From Ctena decussata (taxonomy: Eukaryota > Mollusca > Bivalvia > Lucinida > Lucinidae), in contig OZ022508.1 in the NCBI GenBank assembly GCA_963989385.1, positions 50,507,087-50,571,086 of the forward strand: a stretch of 64,000 nucleotides of DNA, written 5' to 3'. Shown in pieces: positions 42,710-56,780 of this stretch. The notes under the pieces were generated by a model. That model was not told where the DNA came from. It saw only the letters and a program-made list of their open reading frames with translations, and searched no databases. Position 1 is the first letter of the stretch; the number at the start of each line of letters is the position of its first letter. Position numbers and translations under genes: made by a program.

Positions 42710-44320
42710 AAATATATACAAAACACAAAAAAGACACACAATCCATAGTTAATACAGTACATTAGTTGATTAACCATTAAGTACCAAATAGTAGACGACA
42801 AAATTTACGTAGCAAAATAAAGGGGGAAAAATGCCTTGTCTTAGACATTTCGTATTGAATATTGGCAAACAGTGTAGGCCCAGATGACGCGGTCCATTGT
42901 GAGTCGCCAATGACTTGCATTATGCAATAGACCCTAAATCCCATCCCCCGCCCCTGTCCCCCCCCCCCCTCTCCGCAGAAAAAGACAAGTCGAATGTTCC
43001 AAAATAAAACGGCTGACTGATATAACTTCTTCGACTATTCGACTAATGGCTAGGCTAGATGCTGAGCAAACACACCTTTTGGAAGATTCGACGTGGCCAA
43101 GTAAAAGTGATCAAATTATCAAATGAAATAAAAGAGAAGAATTGACAAATTCAACGTAATTAGATTCATAGACACGGACCTCTATACTGAGTTAGTCTTT
43201 AAAAATAGTCAGTGTTATTATTATATTATCATTATTATAAGGCAAGAGGGTGGGGGCGTTCATATAATTTGCCTAATTCAAATGAAACTTTAGTTTGGAT
43301 AATCTAAACGTTTGAAATTTTGTGCATTTGCTAAAATTGTTGCACCTGCCCAAGAAACGGCAGAAACATCTTTTCTAGATATATTCCCAAATATTTTGTC
43401 TCCATCTTTTAAAAATATTTTATCGAATTTGTCATTTGCTCTCATTTAAGCAAATCCAGTGTATATCAGGGGTGTGTTTTTCTGCATCTACTTCGTGCTG
43501 TCGCATAGCACATTTGATGTAGACCCCGGGATTTTGACAGATCTATTAATGTTCTAAAATTTGCTTTAAGTACATGAAATACTATAAAAGCCTTCTTTGC
43601 ATAATTACGATAAATTTTGGGACATCATGATAAAATAATTATTCTCAATATAAATGAGTTGATGGCAATGCAAATTATCAGATGTAACATATTTCAACCT
43701 CTGAATCAGGACACGGGCTATTTCTTCCAACTGATTTGAAAAGGTTTTCATTCTGGAATCTGTAAAACGACTATGCAAAGAAATTCTCTGTCTAAACTGA
43801 CGACTTAGGAAGGAGCAATTTGATAGCAATAAATGTCAGTTACTCTAATGGGAAGGTTTCGTAACATACTAGTCTGATAATATCAGAAAAGGAGCAGATT
43901 AAAGTTTTATACACTGGCCAGAAAAAAAGAAGCAAACATTTTAATTCTTATTCTACCTTTTCATTATCAGACGCTGGTCTTCTTATTCAGCTACCCTTTA
44001 AATGAGATCAGAGAGGCATATTGCTGAATATGAGACTGAATATCCGTCTACTGTTTAGACTCACTTATTCGGAACGTTGGGAAGACAGCAAATTATATTT
44101 AACGAGGCTCGCCGTTTATCATGTTTATATTTGCTTTTAATTTTTACCGCTCGAGTATATTTTCATAACACGTGAACATCATTTTGAGAAATATTTCGGG
44201 TGTTGTAAACAGTCTTTCTGTAACACCCATTTTGTATGAGTTTGTAGCATGATTATTTTACTTGCTTCAATAATAATATCTTGACTGACAGTAAAATATT
44301 AATATGTTCTATAAAAGGGT
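42710..44320. other. No recognised gene
   Basis: AT-rich DNA with a short C-run near 42959-42969. Nothing else recognised. Confidence 0.4.
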
Positions 44321-44324
44321 TATC

Positions 44325-44440
44325 CTTTGGAAGCAAGGATCACACTAAATAACTAAAAACCGTCGAGTGTTCAAGTTTTCTGGGCCAGACTAGCTAGTTT
44401 CGACCAATTAGGCCTCATCAGTGACCCTCAAATATTTTTG
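44325..44440 (+). repeat. Interspersed repeat family 'GGGCCAGACT' member
   Basis: TATCCTTTGGAAGCAAGGAT, TTTTCTGGGCCAGACTAG, GTTTCGACCAATTAGGCC and CATCAGTGACCCT match the family blocks at 6160, 9590 and (inverted) 47870. Confidence 0.7.
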
Positions 44441-45296
44441 AAGTTCTACAATGGAATCAATGATCCCAAAGGCGTGATGCTCTCTTATAAGATAAGCACG
44501 TGTGTTTCATGAACGATTTTTAAATACCCGTTATGATAAGAGCTGTGTCAGGTATAAAAGTTGATTAAGGTACTTGGGAACAGTCAAGATCCAAACCAGT
44601 CTGTGACACCGTGAATTGAGGTAGTTCCTTCCCTTTGTATCTAAGGAATCCTCAGGATCTATGCATAGTATTTTCAGATTGCACACATGCGCAGGCTAGT
44701 CTGAGCATTTGTTGGTATCATAAAGGAAGAGGCGCCGTTTTTGCTCGGTAGGTTCACTATTTGCAAGATACATTTTACACTTTTGTTGTAGTTCCTATAA
44801 AACAGATGTTCATTACAACATATTTTGGCAACGTAATGTACTTTTGAATTAAAACAGAAAAAAACTTTGAAGATTATGAAATATTGAATGTTAGCTACGT
44901 AGAAGGACAATTCTGAGATCTAGATTTTCAAATGTGTCAACGAAAAAGAAAATATGGAAGGAAACACAGTCGAATTCGATGCAGCTCATCAGTCAGGTCC
45001 AGCGACCAATGGCGTGGTAAACCGATCATATAGCACTATGTCTTTATAGATATCAAATGGATAGGTTCTGTCTATAATTATCTTGTCTCTTTTTAAAATT
45101 ATATTGTAATTCATCCATCTAGTGTATCATTCCAGCCATATCTAAATGCAGCAAAAGCTGAATAATGTAAAAGGAATACGGTGCACCAATGTTACGTCCA
45201 CTATCTAGCAGGCGTGAGTTTTGAAGCGGTTTTCACTGATTCTCAAGAAAGTGTAACTTTTGGGTGGTTTAAATTTTGAAAAAGTAGACAAGTCAT

Positions 45297-45912
45297 ATAG
45301 AGCATTTTCGAGTTGCCAACTCGTGTTACTCGGGTTGAAATTTGGCGCATGCGTACAAAGGTACTCGAGTACTGCTGTGCCGAACACTTCGAGTAAAGAA
45401 CAAAATGGCGACGACCATCGATCTTTTTACCTTTAAGTCCAGAGTCCTATTCTCGCAATTTTCTTTTAAAACTCAGGTGTTTAATATTCACAAGAGTCAG
45501 GACTCACAAGAATTTTTAAGATGTAATGGGAAATTACAATTCTGAAGTCGTTACTGGCCCCGCTGTAAACCCTGCTGAATATGGCAAATGCACAAACAGA
45601 ATAAATATAATCATCAGTATGATGAACATTCTTTTCCCATTATCACTATTATTAAACAGAAAAGGGGCAAATAATTGGCGTGACAATGTGTCATTATGAA
45701 GGCAAAACCAAAGAAATGGCTTCTTTTACAGCGGAAGTTCATTTTCCGCCAGTTTTAATCCAGGTTACCCGAGGTGAGGTGGGGGTTACGGTAGTCGAGT
45801 AAATACGAATATGTGCGCAGTACTGCGCATGCGTATTGCGGTTACTCGTGTTGTTCGGTCAGTAACTTTAGTTACTCGAGTTACTCGAGTTGACAAACCG
45901 AAACTGCTCATA
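45297..45912. mobile_element. MITE-like element with GAGCA-TTTCG ... CAACTCG ends
   Basis: 45298-45323 and 45886-45912 are imperfect inverted repeats (about four mismatches in 24). Inside each end lie multiple GTTACTCGAG-type words and a GCGCATGCGTA motif (45346, 45832), also inverted. No coding frame. Superfamily not assigned. Confidence 0.6.
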
Positions 45913-45949
45913 GAGATCGTTCACTGTCATTTCATAATTTTGGTATCTC

Positions 45950-47040
45950 CCGAAGCTAAATCTAAAGTATTGCACAGTAAATATCAGGTGAATTCAGACA
46001 ACAAGAGACAACGTGTAGGGACTAACACTTCTTTTCAGTATTCTACGAGTCGTATAGACTAATAGACTTGAAGCAACTGCTAGAAGTATAAGGGTATAAT
46101 CCACCGTAGAGGCAAGTGGTTTTGTTTAGAACAAAGTTGAGCTATAGTAATCTTCACATTATTTTTTTTGAAAGAGTAAAATGCTCTTCTTCTACCAAAA
46201 AGGAGCAATACGATCTCATTGTACTTAACTAACATGAAAGAAAACTATTCCTGCAAAACACAGAAAGATATATATTTGAAAACCTGAAGGAAAACTACTG
46301 TTTTAAACTTTAAAATTTCAACCTGTCTGTAGAAAACGTATATGCTTTATAGAGCATCTAGAACGGTTACACTGCTTTTCAAGTCTTCTGTACTGTCCCG
46401 TTAAATACACGATCTTAAAATGTAACAGTGAATGGTTTGTGTTTAGATACAAGTATTAACATAAATGGCTAAATGCGGTATTGGGACATGAGCAAGTTCT
46501 ATGTTTAAACACAGAGAAGTGTTTGCGTTACAATTTGCCAGTCTTTTTGCTTTCTTATATCAGCAGTACTACTTTGCATTTCAAGATATTTTTCTTTAAT
46601 AGAAAAACTTGAAATCTCACCAGTTGTAATATGAGACTTTCCGAGAAGAATATTTCAAGATGCATGAATCAAAAGTCAAACTTCTTTGACTTGTGTATAC
46701 TATGTTGTTATATGACAAAACATAACCAAAAAATCATCTTAACACGCCAGTGAAACTCGTTTTAGATTTGTATTTTACGGGACATCAATGTTGTATTTTA
46801 TCGCTCGATTTCTTCAGTCTTCCCACTAAGAAAATATCCAATTTGTGATGACACTAGCACTTAAATAACACTTTTAGATAACTAAACCGTAATAGAACAT
46901 CATTTCTAGTACCATATAAGTTGCGAATTAGGCAATTTATTTTTCCGGACCTAAAATTTGACCAAATTTTCCAAGAAAACAAGTCGAAATTACAGATAAA
47001 GAGAGCACATTCCTCAGCCTAGGGCAGAGAATAACGACGC
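45950..47040. other. No recognised gene
   Basis: No repeat or coding feature recognised. Confidence 0.35.
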
Positions 47041-47054
47041 ACATATCATAATCG

Positions 47055-47114
47055 TTGTTCGTAGGTAAGAGAATACTGTTGTTTTTGTTCGTAGGAAAGA
47101 GAATACTGTTGTTT
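47055..47114 (+). repeat. Tandem duplication of a 30-bp unit
   Basis: TTGTTCGTAGG(T/A)AAGAGAATACTG occurs twice with a 30-bp period and a single difference. Confidence 0.9.
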
Positions 47115-47799
47115 TAGTTTAGCTTACGATATGGTGTACGATAATGAGTAACGTCAAAGTAACGAATAAAGTCAAAGATGACCACCATAGGTTAAATTCA
47201 TCAAAAGTACGGAACCAGTTTCTTTTAAAAATAACACCAAAGAAAAAAATACAGAAGAATGGACGGACAGATGGGTGCCACAGGATGTTGACAGGACAAG
47301 CTTCTCCTGTCGGTAAAAATATAGCTTCATGGAAATCCTGAAAATGTTTCTGATATTTGCAATAAATCCTGTTGAATACTAACTAGTAGAGCGGTTAAAG
47401 TAGCAAAATCATAAGTCCGAAGTCATAACCATATAACATCGACAAACCTGTATGCTGATACATAGACATGCTGACATGGACCCCCAAAACGGAAGTGTGA
47501 TCAGGTACTCGTGAAAAGTAAGCATCACCTGCCTGTTATAATACACCCGCCATGTCTATGTATCTGATGCTCTATGTATCTCATTGAAGAATCAGTAAAA
47601 ATGGAAGTCGGTATATGTTTCGGCCGTTGTCATAAGGTCGGAAATAAGCTTAGAAACGGCCACATTGTAGGGATGAACGAGGTCGTGGTGCCTCCAGAAT
47701 AAAACTTTTTAACACAAGTAGTCCTGTGACAACAATTTACTGGTGGGTAGCTAGGTAAGACTTTAAGTCTTTGTCCGGTTTAGTTTAAGTTTAAGTCTA

Positions 47800-47890
47800 G
47801 TCATGAACAAACTCAATTGATCTGAGTCTGCTATTTTCTGCTATTTTCTATTCTTTGGTGTGTTCCTTGCTTCCAAAGGATCTTACTTTT
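47800..47890 (-). repeat. Interspersed repeat family, end block (inverted)
   Basis: CTGCTATTTTCTATTC, TGGTGTGTTCCTTGCTTCCA and AAAGGATC are the reverse complement of the blocks at 6167-6230 (GGATCCTTGGAAGCAAG, GAAAATAGCAAACTC) and 44333. Confidence 0.65.
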
Positions 47891-47899
47891 CAGAACATT

Positions 47900-50800
47900 T
47901 TTACATTTAACACAGAATAACTCGTATGACAAGCAATGTATTGGCAATCAAGACGCAATTACTTATTTCAAAGCTATCAGAGAGGAAGTGTGCGGCACTA
48001 AAATTATCAGATGACTCAATACTTTACAGAATTAAATTATATTAATAAATTTTCTTCATCACAGTGCATTAGCAAAACTCAGTAAATAGTCCGCAATGAA
48101 TGTTGGCAGCTGCAATTAAAAGCGCAAGCCGGTAATCAAGGAAAAGAGGTGATATATCTGTCATTTACCTGATAAAAAGCAGTCAATACTTCAGCAGCGA
48201 CTCTTGCTTCCTGTATGCAGGGGTATATGGTTATGATGTATATAGTAAACCATGTACATTAATTGAATACAAATTTTGATCCTTTCTGACGTACATCCAG
48301 TTGCACACATCCCGAACCCTGCCGCTCGGGATAACGGCTATGATCAGTCTGCATAGCATAAGGGTGAGGTATGTTTACTCTTGCTTCGGTTATATTTTAT
48401 TCATACTACTTTCTTTGACATGGAACAGAAGAATGCATGTGTTATTAAATGTAATTTATACTCTACAGAAGCATTTTCTGACTAAAGCGCCAAAAGTTGT
48501 TTTCCTAGATAAGCGTGTTTTTCTTTTCCTACTTAGCCGCTATTTATCCCATTTAAGCGTATTTCCCATTTAGTCGCCTCACATACGGTATTTACAAAAA
48601 CACACCTGTTCATAAATCATAGCCAACATATTTTCCCCATCAATATTATGTGGAGCAATTTACGTTGCCTTTTTCTCCAAAAAAAAAAAAAAAAGAACAA
48701 ACAAGTAAAGTTACAAATGTGGCAAATAAGGTAACAAAATGTATGTCAGCAGGGAATTGGCTAATTTCCACTTTTGGCATGTTGAGATATACAACAATGA
48801 TCCTGTTTTTGATTCCAGGTTCTCAAAGAAACTTATTATGTATAGTCATCCAAAAATTATGACCTATTGATGCATTCTTCAGTTTAGAAAAAGGGACTAT
48901 TACAGCGGCACATTCTTCCATATGGAAGTGACTCCCGTGATCAAATTTACAGACCTATGCACCATGAAAGTTGTAATTAATATCTCCATAATTAGGCCAT
49001 GAGCCAAATATGGTTTACCCCCCCCCCCCCGGGGGAGTTTTGCAGACCATACTTTTCTTAAAGCCCAGCATCTTAGAAGTATTTTGCAGCATGTTAGCCC
49101 TCTGGCCAGTGGGGCGTTAAGCTGTTACAGCCTGTTACAAACGTTACCCATTAAAAAAATAAACATAAAATAAAAATTATAAAAAATTATTAAAAAATAG
49201 AAGTCACTTTCCTATGTTTAAAATTATAGTAGAGTCTAATAGAACAATCCAGTAGCAAAAAGTTATGATGTTGGAAAGGTCACTTTAGCCTACATGGTGT
49301 GATATACGTGACATTTGTCTGTACACTCCATTAAAATTGCTATTTCCATCTAAAATACTTTCTTTTTGTAAATTATTCCTTTAATATTAGACCACATTTT
49401 TGTTACTGTATTAAAGGCAATTTATTGGTCTTTTCAGAGCTGCAAAAATTATTATCCTATCTTTTACACTTTGGGAGAAATAGTATGTTGAACACAGTAC
49501 CCCCTTATAAATGTTCCATATTACAATTTTCTCTTTCTGTATAATTCACGTGCTTGAACTACACTATATGAATTAGAAATCAACAGTAAACGGTAATATT
49601 GAATATGCCAGCCTATCTAAACAGCAAGGAACAGTTCAACAATATTTTGAATGCATTTTAGTCGGCCATAATGATCGATTTTATACGTTACCGAGGGCTT
49701 TTATTGTTAAACTCATACAATTTGAAGATAGAATCATTTTATTTTTGTTGGTAGCAGTTTCTTCATAAAATAATCTTTTAATATAAAAGAAAACATGCAT
49801 TCTGGTTTATTTTCTATGATTAGCTATTACTAGTAGTAACGTAAACAACATTAACATTTAAAAATATTTCATTAATACCTGTAATCAGGTTTTTTCCCAC
49901 TGTCACATAAAAAAACAATAACACATATAAGTCTGGGTGTTCTTATGAAATATTGTGTACTTGGACCTAGCAACACTTCTTTCAGTTGTTACTTTTAGGG
50001 ATTCATGAGGTGTGTTTTATACGTGATTTAACACAGTATACTTCAAATTGTAATGTTAAGGTCACTGACATGTTCTGCACATGTAAAACGTTTTTTTTTT
50101 TGCTGAATACTTTGTCATTATATCAAAAATAAAGTATTTCATAATGGCATTGCCCAGTTTGTTTCCTTTACAATTTGTACATTTGAGTACTAAAGACAGT
50201 AACAAACGTAAAATTTTGTTATATACAACAAAAAAGAATCAAAAAAAAAATACCACGTCAGGAAAGATATAAAACATAAAGCCGCAGCTAAGCCGGAATA
50301 AATTTTGCATATAGGGCTCGAATAAAATGATATACAATCAGTTTGATAACATTAAAAGCTAAGCACTTATGATGGGTTTAGTATAAAATTATAAAATAAT
50401 CAGTAATTAACAATGCAAAATGGAGTACCTTGTTGGTTATTGACAGGATTTGGTATAGTTTTTACGTGCACACGGAAAAAATATAAAGCAGAACAGTAAA
50501 CCTGAAGTTTGAAGACTTAAGCAAAATACAGTTCTGCATCAAAGTTAATGTAGATATTTGCTGGCAGCGTATACTTACTTTTGTAAGACTATCGTATATT
50601 TTACGTTACCAAGGGAAACAACACTGCTGAGTTACAGTTAAGAAACAAACTTTTGAAAATAATTAATGGTAGTGTTAATACATTGCTTTATTTAGTTCAT
50701 TTATGTAACTAATGATAATGTGTCAACCAGGAGTTTGGGAGAATAGCATCACCAACATTTAATACAGAAAAGAGACACTGGCAGTTTACTAGTATACTGT

Positions 50801-52060
50801 AGCAATCTATAAATGTTGTGTTTAAGATGATATATTTTTCTACGCTTTTGTTTCTTTCTCCTACATTCAATCATCTCTTAAAGAATCTAACTACATTCAA
50901 CCATCAATTAAAGCATCTATTCACCAAAGAACATAAAGATACGTTAAGTTGGACATTTTTTTTCTTCTAAGGGACAGTGTTTCAGTAGCTCTGCACACAT
51001 AATGAAATGGCAAATGAAAATGACAGAATACATTAATGTTGGTCATCCCTGTTCAAATATTTATGAGTAAATCCTAGGTGTTCTCCTTCAGAATGTATTT
51101 GCCTACACTGTAGTTATGCTTTGCAGCATAATATTGAGAAAAAAAGAAGAAAGACCGAACAAGTAACGTATACAACGTATTCATTGCGAGTTTATGGATT
51201 CTTCATTTCCAATACCCTTAAGTAGTAATACAGTATTTCTAAAGAGCAAATAATCAAACAATAGAAATAGTGCATACCTATACATGCCAAGGAAGGGCTA
51301 ACCTAAATAACATACTGCATTTGATCTCTGTGAACTTGTATTACCATATTGTTTACTTTTTAGCAATAAATATGGTAGAAAACTGCTTATTTATGATACC
51401 TTACTGCTTATCTAAACATCTTTGTCCAAATATGTTAAATACTGTTAATACGGCATTTCGGCAATATCCAAACAACAATTTTAGTTGCTTACATATTGAA
51501 AAGTTGTCTGACTGAAATTTGTATTTCGTAACACCTTTAGTCCTTGACAAGTAACAAGTAGGAATAAAACCATGGGGTTTGCAAAATTACCTGACCAGTA
51601 AAATATTTGTAACAACATAATGAAAAATAAAACTCTGAACAGGCTGATGGCAGAATGTTCAGTGTATGCATTATAAAGTATGTCACTTTCTATCAACCTT
51701 AAGTTTTCACATTGTTAATAGTTTGTAATGTACTTGATGGCCGGGAGCTGCATAAACAGATCGTGTAGATCACAAATTAACATATTTGCTAACCTATATA
51801 AAGCAGTTACTGTGCAAAGAGGCTTGTTGACAGCATAGCAAAAATGGTGTTAATCCCTGTTGGCAGAGTTGGTACTGCTTTTGAATGCCTCGGCTGGCAG
51901 TCACAGTTGCATATTTGTATGTAGGGTAATTAAATGGCTCAGCAAACAGCACATGTAGCGAAATTGGTTTTTATTCCCATCATGATGAGAATCTAAATAT
52001 TAATCAGTTGCATCTATGCATAAAATTTAAAAAAAATCATTTTTATGAAGTCACTTTTAA
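47900..52060. other. Long AT-rich stretch with no recognised gene
   Basis: Only short frames (65-90 codons) with no domain. A C-run/G-run junction lies at 49019-49036 and A/T-rich low-complexity sequence at 49153-49200. It could be intronic or intergenic. Confidence 0.45.
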
Positions 52061-52065
52061 GAACA

Positions 52066-52988
52066 AGGGCTTCGCAAGCGGCGCATAATACGCCCGTTTA
52101 AATGTCATAAAGCAGTAACAGAATGAACAAGATTGCTTACAAAAGGATAGACAGACAATGTGGAATAAGGGAGATAACCTAATTATACTAGATGTACCTT
52201 TTTAGGTTCTAGTATATTCCCTTGAAATCATTTTTTTTTATAATATACATACCATTTATTTCGAATGGTTAAGGAGTTAAGAGTAAACAGGAAATTTATG
52301 CAAGGGCAGATAATTCAGTAAGAAAGCCAGAGTTGTGATTCTTGTTCAGGATACATTGCCCCATTATTATACACATTCCTACAAAGCTTCATTCTAATAT
52401 TTCAAAAGGTTCAGGAGATATGGAGTGAATGAGAAACACCTGAAAATACTAATCAAATGGAGGTTACTCCAAAATTAAGAAAGAGGGAGCAACCATTCTT
52501 ATATATGACACATTGTCTTGTGATCATGCCCATAGCTATAAAGTTTCATCGTGATATTCCAAACGGTTACCAAGTTATGGCATGCACAAAATAAGTATAC
52601 ACAAAAATAGGCTCAAAGTACTAATGAAATGGACGTAACTCTAAAACGAAAAAAGAGAGAGCAGCAATTTTGTACGCGACACATCGTTAGGACTTCATAC
52701 ACATTGCTATGAAGTTTTATAAAGATATCCCGAACGGTTATCTGGTTATGGCGCGCACAAGACTTGCAGAGAAAAATTGATCAAAGGGGCATAACTTCGA
52801 AACTAAGAAAGGGGGAGCAACCATTCTTGTACGCGACACGTTCCCCAACCTAATACAAATGCCTATAAAATTTCATGAAGATATCCCATATGGTTACTGA
52901 GTTATGGCGCGCACAAAAATGTTTACGGACGGACGGACGGACAGCGCCACGACATAATAAGTCCGTTTTTTTCAAAACGGGCGTATAA
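52066..52988 (+). mobile_element. Pearl/Helentron-like non-autonomous element
   Basis: The left end has CATAATACGCCCGTTT (about 52083-52098) and the right end AAAACGGGCGTATAA (52974-52988), inverted to each other. The core holds about four tandem units of roughly 160-170 bp. The last three start near 52456, 52627 and 52785, with shared words AAGAAAG(A/G)GGGAGCAACCATT, TACGCGACAC and GTTATGGC(G)(C/A)GCACAA. An (ACGG)n microsatellite follows at 52925-52943, then a terminal hairpin CCGTTTT-TTTC-AAAACGG at 52963-52980. This order (tandem core, ACGG repeat, 3' hairpin) is that described for bivalve pearl elements, later linked to Helentrons. Confidence 0.75.
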
Positions 52989-53699
52989 AAAATGATTGAA
53001 AGCAAGGTCGAACTGCTTCAGCTATAACAATCTATACTGAACAAAAATAAAAACTTGACGGTTTTTATTTCTTAATTCCGACCAGGCTAGCAAATTTGTA
53101 ATGTATATATGGATTTTTTCTAGTTAAACAGACGTCTGATTACTTAAGTCATGAAAAATTATTGGTAAATTTTTTGTCCTGTTCGGAGTTATCTAAATCC
53201 TAATTTAATAATTCAGAACAGAACTTTTATTTGCGCATGCGCAGAAGGAAGTTCTCTTGTACGCAATAATCAGTAGTTCCAGTACGCATAGAAAACACTT
53301 TAAACGCTCGTGTTCACTGTACTCACAACCTGAAAATAAGGTTTAAAGTTTCAAAAATTTCAGATTATCTCCCTTCGAATTAAACATATAGAGATTTTTG
53401 AGATGCCATAGCTTCCATACCAATGCGTCTTTCTTGTTATTTTCTTCGGGATTTCTTTGACTGTCTTGCACACTCAATGTCTTTATTACTGAATTTATTT
53501 GAAAGCCATTTCTTAAACTGTCATGAAGACTTTAATGTGTAATGGCAATTCCATTGAAACTGAATTTCTGACATCATAATGGTTTGGACTGAGGATTTTT
53601 GTCTGGTACTCACGGCCTCCTACTCGACCGTGCATCCTCATAATTTTAGATTACAAGTCCATACAGATTGGATTTAATAATGGAAAGGATCGTCAACAG

Positions 53700-53965
53700 A
53701 ATTGTTATCAGTGAAGCAGACTTTATTATTCTAGATCATCGTTTTTTATATTATTTGGATCCTTTTGAAACTAATTACTCTTTGAATCGACTGCCCTATT
53801 AAAATTAAGAAATTACAGAATGCTTTTTCTGGTTTCGTCACCAGATATTATCAGGGTCACTGACGAGGCTTTATTAGCCGAAACTACGTAGTCTGGCCCA
53901 TGTTCCTACTTCTGTATGTATTCTCTGCTCTTGGAGGAACCTTTCAAGATTCTAATTTAACAATT
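53700..53965 (-). repeat. Interspersed repeat family, long inverted member
   Basis: ATTTGGATCCTTTTG, AATCGACTGCCC, TTTCTGGTTTCGTCACCAGA, CAGGGTCACTGACGAGGC, TTTATTAGCCGAAACTACG, AGTCTGGCCCATGTTCC and ATTCTCTGCTCTTGGAGG are together the reverse complement of 9540-9740. This is the best-preserved second copy of the family. Confidence 0.8.
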
Positions 53966-53969
53966 TTAA

Positions 53970-56780
53970 ATTCGGTAATTGTTTGGTTTTGAGCATAGAA
54001 AACAGAAACGTACCCCTACGACGTTTACAATAGCCTAAATTTTGCTGTATTTAAAGAATCTTGAATTTGATGTGACTATGTTATTACAGAATGATTACTT
54101 TTTCTTAAATTAAAAGAATTTCCCTGTTTCACTTTTTCCCCGACTTCCGTAGGATGCAAAATAGCGACTGTCAAGTTTTTATTTTTGCTAAGTATATGTG
54201 CGTCTTGCTGAGTTCTTGTGTATTTCAAAGAGCTAAATTTGCCATCTGATTTGCCATCTGGTAAGCTAATACTACAGCAGTGAATAATTCATATCGCCCG
54301 GGAACTAAATTTTTGATAACAGATGAGTCACAAATCTTATCCCCCGACATATTACAATTATGTAACGTAACGTTACTGTTAGATTGCTTTTCAAATATAC
54401 ACTATCCGATGTTTTTTATAGTTTGAGGAAACATAACATTGGTGTTTCTTCATATTTACATATACAACAGTGTCTACTTAAGACATAATACAGATAACAT
54501 TGAAAATAAAATGCAGCTGATGTAGGCTTTCTTAGCTTTTCTCGTCATTTTGTAGGTTAATTTCTTCAAAAATAAGATAGTTTCTGTCCACATTTAATAT
54601 ATCCACTGCTAACTGCTGCCTAACTTATCTAAGCTGGGCATGAATCAAAGAAGATTGATGGAGCACGTATAACTTTCTGTCCACCAATTCAGCGATTTAG
54701 TCTGGTTGTTTCTTTTTCCGAATTATTGTTGTGGTTATATACGTTACATATTTATCGTGACTGCTGACGAGTTTTATAAGACTTCAGTTTGTTTGTTTTT
54801 TTACTAGAATATTGAAACAGTCATATATATGACAATAACTTCACTTCAATTCTTACAATTTGCTCCTTATATTACACGTATTTAGACACTGAAGGGGAAA
54901 AACGTCAAATACAATGTAAACTACGTTATACGGGTTAGTCAACTTATCCTTGACAATGTCAATTACCTTGAGACAGCAATTTATGTACTAGCAGACAAAA
55001 CCCAACATTATTTAGGGCGAATACTAACATGTGTATACCAATATGTATTTTCTGTCATAACGTGAATACGTAAATTTGGGTAGTGTAATTAACGTTGACG
55101 TTACACGTTAACGCCCCAACGTACAGAGGGCTAACATGTGTCATTTTGTTTCTTTTATAATATAGTTTTAGAAAATCATAGGGTACAAAACTCCCCCTGG
55201 GGGGGGGGGGAGGGGGGTCGATGGTCAGCTCAAGGTCTAAATCATGTGTGAAATGGGTCATTCAAATCTGAATCCGGCTGATGAGCCTAACTGCAGGTGT
55301 TATCAGTGAATAACACGTGTCTAGAGGCCAATAAATCAATGTCAGATTTTATAGCTTTACTCTTGAACTATCTTACGGGCAGAAAATGGTATAATTACAT
55401 TCAGCTAAACGAAAAATGAATTATAGAGGAGGATGGTTTTATCACTATAATTAAAAAAGAAGAATTTTATGAAACAGGAAAAACAATTGACCTCACTGAG
55501 ATCATGTTCCGCCCGCATGGGTTTGAAAATTCCTTTCATAACAATAAGAGAGAACAAAGAATTAATGCTTGTGAATAGTCTTTATTTTTCAAATATAGAA
55601 AATACGTGAAATGGACTTTTAATCTGATAAGACCATATTCTCCCAAATTATCCTAGCCCGAGGTCGAAGAACGAGGGCAAAAATACGTGTAGAGGATGAA
55701 TAAAGCAGGAAGACATCGCGTCAGATATTCAAGCACAACGACATTATAGAGGATCTTAGACGAGTGGTCAGTTCATATGAAATCTATGAAACGAGCCTTT
55801 GACCACGAGTGTAAGATCTTTAAAATGTGATTCTATCGTCTTCAAAATGAACATTATTTCAAAAAGGAAACGCTTTGCTGACACGGACGACAACCAATGA
55901 CGTTACATGTAAGCGCCAAACTGTTATTTCACGTGTGGTCGTACGATTTTTTTGACTTAGGGTTTAATACATGTTCATTGTCGCGTTGCCAAGCATATCC
56001 ACCCGGAGAGCTCTATATTGGTCCGACGGCCAGTAGGCTCGAGGGCCAATATGGGGCTGCCGTGCCGATATGCCTGGCGTCGTAAATTGGATTTAATAAA
56101 ATTAATCGCAATGTTTCAATGTGTCAAGTTTTGTACATTACACAAAATAAGTTTTACTCTAAATTAGCCTTAAAAACAAGAAAGATATGGCACAATGTGT
56201 CTTATCAATAGACTCGACCTACTTGAATAGCATTTAAGATGAAAGTTATTCTTGTCAGGGAAGTGTAAGAGACATGTTTCTTACACTTCCCTGTTCTGGT
56301 GTAGTATTGGTAAGTAAACTTGTAGCACAAAAGAACACTACTCACATAACTAGCTTTCTCTCTCTCTTTCAAATACATTTTTGCTCTATAAATAGAAAAA
56401 AAGTCCACTATGCTAGGGATGGTTCTAATTATTAATCACAGGTTGCCAGGGACCTTCATATAAATTTCAGGTAGAAGTCTGCTCCTCCATAATTGCATTC
56501 ATGAGAAGATGTCTTAGCGTTGCAGATATATGTACTAGTCACCTGTTTAAGTTATGTACGTGGAGCTCCTCTGATCCTGATTCTCTCTCTTTCTCTCTCT
56601 GTTCGTCCTTCCAGCCGTTCGCATGCACTCCAGAAGGTACATTTTAGTTGTTCAGAAGCTGTTATCAATAGTGATCAATACATGAACATAGATATAAATA
56701 CAATGAAGCCGAGCCGAGTATACTGTATACACATCGTATGGATGCGAGGGGGGGGGGGCATTTAGAACGATGTTGGAGAC
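53970..56780. other. No recognised gene
   Basis: AT-rich, with a G-run at about 55196-55220. A short GC-richer patch with GGCCAGTAGGCTCGAGGGCC and CCAATATGG at about 56015-56060 may be part of a small palindromic repeat. Confidence 0.4.

Noticed and set aside
42468..42801. Arg/Glu-rich and Ser/Leu-rich frames
   Set aside because: Translation of the GA microsatellite and neighbouring MITE.
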